64,000 nt of DNA, taken from the NCBI RefSeq assembly GCF_000276665.1, contig NW_004955417.1:19901117-19965116 (forward strand), read 5' to 3'. Position numbers and translations under genes: made by a program. This document shows, piece by piece, positions 57,600-64,000 of this stretch; positions within the stretch are counted from its first letter, which is position 1, and each line of letters opens with the position of its first letter. A model generated the notes under the pieces. The model did no database searches. It saw only the letters and a program-made list of their open reading frames with translations, and was not told where the DNA came from. This stretch comes from Chinchilla lanigera (Eukaryota > Chordata > Mammalia > Rodentia > Chinchillidae).

Positions 57600-57780
57600 C
57601 CTATGACTTGTCTGTGCATTTACTAACAGGACTCAAAGAAGTGTTTTTCAATTAATTTCTGTACAAGACTCTGCATTCTTCCACAGTGTCTTGTTTTCCA
57701 ATAAACTGGAGACTCTCCTTATACTCCGTCTCTGTCTCTAGCATTGGCGTCCTAGCTCAGAGCTGCAACATTTGAGGAGA
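57600..57780 (+). other. LTR-like 3' end signature (weak)
   Basis: A polyadenylation signal in CCAATAAACTGGAGACTCTCC is followed by a pyrimidine-rich CTCCGTCTCTGTCTCTAGC, an arrangement that recalls the R/U5 end of a retroviral LTR. The left boundary, a partner LTR and a target-site duplication are not visible. Confidence 0.2.
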
Positions 57781-57784
57781 TTAT

Positions 57785-60645
57785 TTCTCTCAACCGCTAT
57801 GAGGATTTCGATTTTTATCAGTGGAAGAACATTGCACACAGAGGTGCATGTGGGAAAAGTGTCACTTCTCTTGCCTCAGATTGACAATGGGTGACCACGT
57901 TGAGAGCATCATTATTCCTGGGAAACGTTAACTGAGGTACACTGTGAAATTTCTTTATTCCCAGTCACTCTTGCGTAAATTGTCACGTAGATTTTCTTCT
58001 TTGAATAACATTTTAGACAAGACAAAAGAAATAGCAGGGTAGCAGTATCTTTTCACCATAAATAAAAATTGAAAAAGACCAAAGCACATGTTTAAATATC
58101 ATAATATATGATGTTTATATGTAATATACATGACAATATAATTGCATATTCATGTAATACATGTAACAATACATGTAATATATGTGAGGGGACAGGAAAG
58201 CTACTAGCTTGCACACTGAAGACTGTATACAAGGAAGAAAGCTTTCTAAATTTTTCAAATGTCCCAGACATTTTAGAATCAAACAGTAAGAATAAAATTT
58301 TACCTTACTGCCTTATTACATTTTGATAAAAGGGAAATAAAAATTGACAAATTAATTTCTAAACTAAGCTCAGAATAACCTTTTCTTTCTAAACCATACA
58401 CTGTGCACTATCAATTATAACAACTACGAGAATGGAAGGGCTTCTTGTGAACATAGCAAAATATCTCTGACATGCTATTCGAATTTTAAATTCATTATTT
58501 TCTCTCTCTGCATTCTAGCACATATATCAAAATAACTTCTAGTGCTTGGCAGATGTGACATATTTAACAATATACATGAAAGAAGAAAATTCAGTGTGAA
58601 ATGGGACTAAATACCAAGTTTGTTCTTTTCTGGAATAAAAACTTTGAATGCCATCCTATCTTTGCCATGTGAATCACAAATATTAAATAGGTCATGTAAC
58701 AATATGGTCAGCAATTTTATATTCTTGGTATTTTTGTCATATGGACAATTTTGTAATTTTTAATTGATTCATAAAGACACTAGTGTATGAAAAAAAAAGA
58801 TTTTCAGCTAAGAGTATTCATGAAATGTGTAAATAATACTGATATATCATGAACTTTAAAAATAAAAGGTAAATATTTTTCTTAAGCTATAATCATGTGA
58901 TGTAAATAAAACTACATGTATTATAAATTCTAAAGGACTAAATATAGGCCCTGTCTTCCTTTTAAGACATGGGGTTTTATACTTTATGAATGAGAGGTAG
59001 ATTGGATCTTGTCTCATTACTAAACAAATTTTTAGACACTTTGTATATCAGTAGAGTTTCAATACACAATTTTTAAGCATTTGCAGATTCTAGAGATGCT
59101 TTTAAGTGGAAACCATGTTTATGAAATGAATAGAACATCTTCTCTACCCATATGGTTCTCTCATCTTATTTTGAGCACAAAATCCAAAATGGAAGATTGT
59201 AGTTCTGTGATGGGGTATGGACATGTCTGAGCACAGAGAGAAAGAGCTTTGAGCACTGAACCCAATGTCAGGTTCCACAAATAATTTCTGGAGGTGATGA
59301 AGACCTGCACAGTGCTTGGAAGAATAATTGGGCCAAGTGAAGGAAAGTGTACTGGATATCTTGAGCAGAAGAAATAGACTGAGTTAAGATTTAACTGTTA
59401 TAGGAAAGTATATGAAAAAAATTAATGTATGTTCAAATGACTGTTTTTATAAATCGATACTGTGGCCAGGAACACAACTGGACAGATAGCTGTAAACCTT
59501 GTATATGCTACACTGTGCTAGAATGAGAAGTTCAAGATATTATTGCTAAATGTCTAATAGCATTCAAAGCCTTGATAATGCTAATCTAATGTAAATACAC
59601 CAAAGTGATTTAGGTTTCCCTAATATAAAATACTTAATCAATAAATTAAATCCACATATTCATCATAATGTTGTATCTTGTATTCAGAGGCTATTTAGAG
59701 AAAATTTGATTTGCATCATTCTCAAAGGGGAGTTTGAACAATTTATTCAACCTGAATAAAAGAAAGAAAAGAAGTGTGACTGGAAAGTCATTTTAGTATC
59801 AGGATGATTCAGTAGTTAGCTAGGTTGATGATATGGAACTTCAGGGACAAAAGATTCTCAATTGACAAAAGGTAAAAGACAAGGTCTTTGCATATATAAT
59901 AAGTTTCTGAAATATTGAACTTCATTTATTTTTAAAAGTACTTAAAGATGAAAATCCACTATTTCTTTTATGAGCCTACCCTAACTTTATTGCTGCAAAC
60001 TATTTAATATATAAACTTTTATAATATAATCTTACCTTCCTGCAGCTCAGTTGTTTGGCCAGAAGCATAATTTACTGGATTCTAAATTGTAAACTTTCTA
60101 TTAAATTTCACGGGAAATTTTTAAAGTTTAGGTGTTGAAATGACCCTTAAGATTTAAAAAAAACTTTAAAGTCCTTTTATATCCTCAGGGATAATCTTTT
60201 AATAAATGTGTGATCGAGAAGCAAGTGGAATAGCAAATAGTATAGTTATTTTTTCTGTATGAAATATTTTAAAAGAGCAGAAAAATACAGGCTAACCTAC
60301 AATAGATGCAATATATTTTCTCTTTTATATTTAGTGTTAATGCATATTGTTAATAATCGCTTTAGCAATATATTTATTACTATATTATACTGCGTAAGAA
60401 ATTTTTGTGCAAAAAATCTCGACAATGTGTAACTCTAAAAGATCTCTGTAAATTTTTATACTAAGATCAGTTCTTTTTAAAATTGTTGATAGTTACAGGT
60501 TTCCATACAATTTTCTGGGGTGAAAAAACCCCATGTAAGGTTACTGTGATTAGAGCAAGAAAATGACTGAAATGTTATTCGTGTGTTAGTGTTGTTACAC
60601 AAAATTTTATGTTTCTGAATTAACAGTGGAGGTGATATTAATAGC
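57785..60645. other. AT-rich sequence, nothing recognised
   Basis: About 2.9 kb without recognised gene or repeat. ORFs below 75 codons lack domains. A short palindromic-like ATACATGTAATATATG/TAACAATACATGTAATAT local repeat is near 58125-58185. Confidence 0.45.
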
Positions 60646-60654
60646 ATTTTTGAT

Positions 60655-60737
60655 GGGCCAGGGATATAGCTCAGCAGCACAAGTGCCTGCCTGCCAAGCA
60701 CAAGGTCCTGAGTTTGATTCCCGGTACAAAAAAAAAA
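60655..60737 (+). mobile_element. ID SINE
   Basis: Head GGGCCAGGGATATAGCTCAG, CCTGCCTGCCAAGCACAAGG, B box GAGTTTGATTCC, CCGGTAC and an A-rich tail. Flanks ATAGCATTTTT (before) and AAAGCATATTT (after) are an imperfect target-site duplication. Confidence 0.9.
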
Positions 60738-60739
60738 GC

Positions 60740-61920
60740 ATATTTGCTAAGAATGATTATTTAATGCCTGTATCTTATTTAGTGATATAGATCAGCAATC
60801 ATGATATAATTACTATTTTATATTTGGGTAATATTCTAGACAATATTCATATTGATTTTATGTATGTTATTCTCTACTGAGTTTTCTAATATGTGTCTTC
60901 TAAAATTATACACCATCTCAAATTAAAGATAACCATTACATTTAATATATGATAATGTGTAATAATGTCTATATATTTATTCCACAATATACTAGATTTT
61001 ATATTTTTGTTTCTGCAATAAATGATTCCCTAAATAATAAGAGGTCACATGGTATATTATTATATGCTTTTTCACCAATAAAGATTATACATCTTTGAAA
61101 GTAAGATGTATACAGATTCCACATTACAAAGTAGCTTTTATCAGAAAATTAAAATATATTTGAATTGTTTGGTAGGTATAAAGAGACATAAAATAATTTG
61201 TCATCATTTGTTCTATATAAAAAACATCTTAGTTGTTCCTGAAGTTTGATACTTATATAACAATATAACTAATTATATATGCTTGCTATTTCTCAAACTT
61301 ACTGTTTCACATACCAATTTTTTCCTAATTTGATTTTATTAACTCTAAAATACAAAGTCAAAGTTCCATGAAAAACTTTAAGAAATTGTGACAAGAACTT
61401 TCAATATAGATAATAACAAGAAAAACTAAAGATACAGGGAGCTAGATTTGAACAGGGAAAATATTTCACACACTTTATAGTTTTGACCTTAAGATATTTA
61501 TGAGAAAAATGTTTCCCAGAAATGACAAAAAACTCTTAAACGGTAGCAATATTGAAGCAACAAGGAATTTACCCACCCTACTAATTCTGATCCACCACAA
61601 TATAAGTATAGAAACCAAAAATAAACATTTTAAAATGTGTAAGCAAATTGATTTTGACCGAAGAGTTAATAGCATTAGTTTGTATTCTATAAACGTATTC
61701 CTTAGAAATTGGAGATTATAAATTGGTCTTTCAGTATAGTTTGAAAAATGCTAATGGTGAATAAGCACAAATAGATTCTCTCATTTTACCTTGTCCTCTA
61801 CAAGTTTAACGAACTTCATTCAGTAAAATTGTCTTGGAAAAAAAACTCTATAGCAATTATATCATACTACTTTAATGAGACTGCTATATGTTTATCTCAA
61901 TGACCAGACACCTAATGGTG
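60740..61920. other. AT-rich sequence, nothing recognised
   Basis: No gene or repeat family was recognised. Complementary short ORFs at 61475-61721 have no domain. Confidence 0.45.
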
Positions 61921-61942
61921 ATTTCTAAAGAAATATATTGGA

Positions 61943-62031
61943 GGGGCTGGGGATTTAGCTCAGCGGCAAAGCGCCTGCCTGGAAAGCGCAAGGTCGTGAG
62001 TTCGGTTCCTGGTGCCGGAGGAAAAAAAAAA
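61943..62031 (+). mobile_element. ID SINE, best preserved copy
   Basis: The head GGGGCTGGGGATTTAGCTCA and GCGCCTGCCTGG.AAGCGCAAGG retain the CpGs, with B box GAGTTCGGTTCC and an A-rich tail. A perfect 16-bp target-site duplication AAAGAAATATATTGGA lies at 61927-61942 and 62032-62047. This is the youngest-looking ID in the window. Confidence 0.97.
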
Positions 62032-62049
62032 AAAGAAATATATTGGAAA

Positions 62050-62285
62050 CATAATTTTAAGACATTAACCATTAGTCGAAGTACATAGAAAGTTGAAGAA
62101 TTATTACCTCAGTATTATAGATGAGAAAAAATAACATTTGGCTATCTTCTCCAACATAAGTATTTTTATAGTAATACTGATTCACTGCATATTTTTAAAC
62201 ATTTTAATTGTGTAAAAGATTGGTTTGTTTTACTTGAGTTTCTTTCAGGGATAAAAAGATAACTAGAAAAAACTTGACTGAGTTT
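62050..62285. other. AT-rich spacer, nothing recognised
   Basis: No gene or repeat family was recognised here. Confidence 0.5.
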
Positions 62286-62294
62286 GTATTAAAG

Positions 62295-62444
62295 CAGCGG
62301 GTTTCCTTTTATAATGCATACTCCATGGCTCCACGGCAGGCTTTTATTCAGGATATGTAAGTGGGACAAAGACATCTATGTTTTAATACATCGTCCAGAT
62401 GAATCTGGTGCGTGTTGTCTAGTATTGGAAAGTTGAGAAACACA
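62295..62444 (+). mobile_element. MER5-like hAT-Charlie MITE
   Basis: GCAGCGGGTTTCCTTTTATA at the start, then 'CATCTATGTTTTAATACATC', 'GTCCAGATGAATCTGGTGCG' and 'AAAGTTGAGAAACAC' at the end follow the MER5A/B consensus order. Ancient non-autonomous DNA transposon. Confidence 0.72.
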
Positions 62445-62457
62445 GACCTATACATAC

Positions 62458-62830
62458 TGTTATGGTTTGTATCTGCATGTCCCCCCAAATCCTCATGTAG
62501 TCATGGGGTGAGCTTTTAAAGTTTATGATTGATCCATGATCCAATGATGGGATTATGGGTGTGAGCGTTACACCACCCTGGGACGGATAGTTTGCATATG
62601 TAAGGAGGGAAAGAGGCTGTTTGCTGCCACTCCTCCCTTTTGCTCTTGTGGTTGCTTTTGCTATCTTCTGACACCATGAATGGTTGCCCTGTGCCATATG
62701 CCCCCTGCCTTGAAGCCAGCCAAGTGGGGACTGAAACCTCTACAAACTATGAGCTAAATAAACCTTTCCTTCCTTTATTTTGAGTGCCAAGTATTTTGTC
62801 TCAGCAACGAGAGAAAAAATAACCAAGACA
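62458..62830 (+). mobile_element. Solo MaLR-type LTR with perfect 5-bp target-site duplication
   Basis: Starts TGTTATGGTTTGTATCTGC, contains GTCCCCCCAAATCCTCATGT, GACTGAAACCTCTACAAAC, the AATAAACCTTTCC polyadenylation region and CAAGTATTTTGTCTCAGC, and ends ACCAAGACA. CATAC is duplicated on both sides (62453-62457, 62831-62835). An ORF on the minus strand inside (62419-62697) is incidental. Confidence 0.92.
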
Positions 62831-62835
62831 CATAC

Positions 62836-63115
62836 CAACACTGTTACACAGAGATCTCACGAATTCTAATACCTAATGATAAAACTTTAGTAAGTTTAAA
62901 GTTTGAAGAAAGTAGTCAATAAATGAGTATACTGAGGGCAAGTAACTGAAAAATATGAGTCAAACATCAAGATCATCATGAAAACACTGCTAAACTATAC
63001 AGCTCTAAACTTTAAAAGATATCTAATAGGTCAGTTTTACAACAGCATAGGTAGGCTTCAGAGATGTACTTTATGTAATTATGGATGAAAAGCTTGGAAT
63101 TAAAATGCAGAGGAA
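62836..63115. other. AT-rich spacer, nothing recognised
   Basis: No gene or repeat family was recognised here. Confidence 0.5.
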
Positions 63116-63118
63116 TAG

Positions 63119-63135
63119 TGTGTGTGTGCTTGTAT

Positions 63136-63178
<43 letters not shown>

Positions 63179-63193
63179 TATGTGTATGTGTGT
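63119..63193. repeat. (TG)n microsatellite with TA interruptions
   Basis: TG run with TGTATG variants at both edges. Confidence 0.95.
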
Positions 63194-63288
63194 AGAGGTT
63201 GTCTTTTAAATTCCAGGTTAAGACTTATATACTCCTTGACCTTGAAAGTACTACATCATTAGATGTTCAGTTACTCTTGCTGAAACCT

Positions 63289-63950
63289 GTTATGTGGACT
63301 TACACATAATGTAGGCTAACTGGTCTCACTCTCTCCCCACCCATTACATCTCTGGAACCTGTGAATATGTTATGCCATGTGACAAAAGGGACTTGGCAGG
63401 TGTGATTGAATTTAATGACCTTAAGATAGCAAGATTAACTTTTATTATTTAGATATGCCCACACTATCAAGTATTTATGAATTCCCAGAAACTTTCCCAC
63501 TTGGAATCAGAGATCTGTGGAAGAATAAGGCAGTAGACAGACACATCCAAAGGGGAAACCAGAGAGATTACATCTCCAAAGGCTCAATGAATCTTCTGCT
63601 GGCTCTCAGATAAATGGACCATGGACAAAGGAGAGAGACCTGTAAGAGAGATAGCTGCCCTCTAGCAGAAAGACAGCAAGTAAACAGGCATCTCTATTCA
63701 CCATCCCTGAGGAACTCGATCTTGCCAACCACCAGAATATGTTTAGAAATAGCCTTTCTCCCAAAGGTTTTTGATAGGAATTCAGCCCACTGACGTCCTT
63801 ATTTCAACTTTGTGACCTTGAGCAGAGAATCCTTCAGAGACAACCAATAGGATTTTCACTTAAAGAACTGCAAAGTAACATATTTTATGTTGTTTAAAAC
63901 TGTGAAATTTTTAGTCATGTGTCACTGCAGCAATGGAAAACTAGTACACA
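63289..63950 (+). mobile_element. MLT1-like MaLR LTR (old)
   Basis: 'ATCTCTGGAACCTGTGAATATG', 'TGACAAAAGGGACTTGGCAG', 'GTGTGATTGAATTTAATGAC' and, at the end, 'TTATGTTGTTTAAAACTGTG', 'TGTCACTGCAGCAATGGAAA', 'ACTAGTACACA' follow the MLT1 LTR order. At about 660 bp it is longer than the usual LTR, so an insertion in the middle or a misjudged left boundary is likely. Confidence 0.75.
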
Positions 63951-64000
63951 TTGTAAAAGATACCTGTCACAAATCAATATCTGGTGATTGTGTGGCATGA

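Noticed and set aside
61943..62031. tRNA gene (A and B boxes present)
   Set aside because: The ID head is tRNA-like, but the copy has an A-rich tail and a 16-bp target-site duplication and recurs many times in the window, so it is a SINE. The same applies to the other ID copies.
1..64000. CRISPR arrays, bacterial operons, rRNA
   Set aside because: No regularly spaced repeats, no dense coding, and the sequence is clearly mammalian in its repeat content.

Overview
The window looks like rodent nuclear DNA from a gene-poor, AT-rich intergenic region or long intron. No convincing protein-coding exon of a host gene was found. The rodent call rests on two repeat classes. One is ID SINEs (tRNA-like heads carrying pol III A and B boxes, A-rich tails, flanking target-site duplications). 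The other is B1 SINEs with the internal duplication typical of rodent B1. The ID head reads 'GCCTGCCTGGCAAGCG' rather than the common mouse/rat form, and the L1 3' ends are not the mouse/rat types I know. A non-murid rodent, perhaps castorimorph (beaver-like), is my best guess, at low confidence.

Layout. 1-9 kb: sparse ancient repeats (L2, MIR), a possible LTR with a 178-bp internal duplication (1757-2586), ID and B1 SINEs, a GAAA microsatellite, a CTCF-like motif (8021-8035) and an unexplained CpG-richer patch (8513-8815). 9-25 kb: SINEs and several L1 3' ends. Three L1 copies (11.2-11.9, 20.2-22.3, 23.3-24.6 kb) have an inverted 5' block followed by a sense 3' block, the structure left by twin priming. 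At 15.7-18.2 kb one L1 3' end is inserted inside an older L1. 26.3-26.8 kb: an ID-headed insertion that carries extra 3' sequence and a 100-N assembly gap, all between one pair of target-site duplications. 33.5-40 kb: two MaLR (ERVL-MaLR) elements with both LTRs and related internal regions, in the same orientation. The second holds a nested Tigger-type MITE and an ID. 42-45.4 kb: ancient antisense L1. 50-57 kb: ID SINEs, a solo MaLR LTR, and a decayed Tigger (pogo/CENP-B-like) DNA transposon at about 54.2-56.5 kb that holds the longest ORF of the window. 60-64 kb: two IDs, a MER5-like hAT MITE, a solo MaLR LTR with a perfect 5-bp duplication, and an MLT1-like LTR.

No host pathway or operon can be described, since everything recognised is mobile-element sequence or simple repeat. 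The most informative content is the record of retrotransposition and nesting. I did not find a convincing undescribed biological system. The best leads are the ID 3'-transduction candidate, the Tigger copy with all three catalytic aspartates substituted, the three twin-primed L1s, and the CTCF-like/CpG patch near 8.0-8.8 kb.
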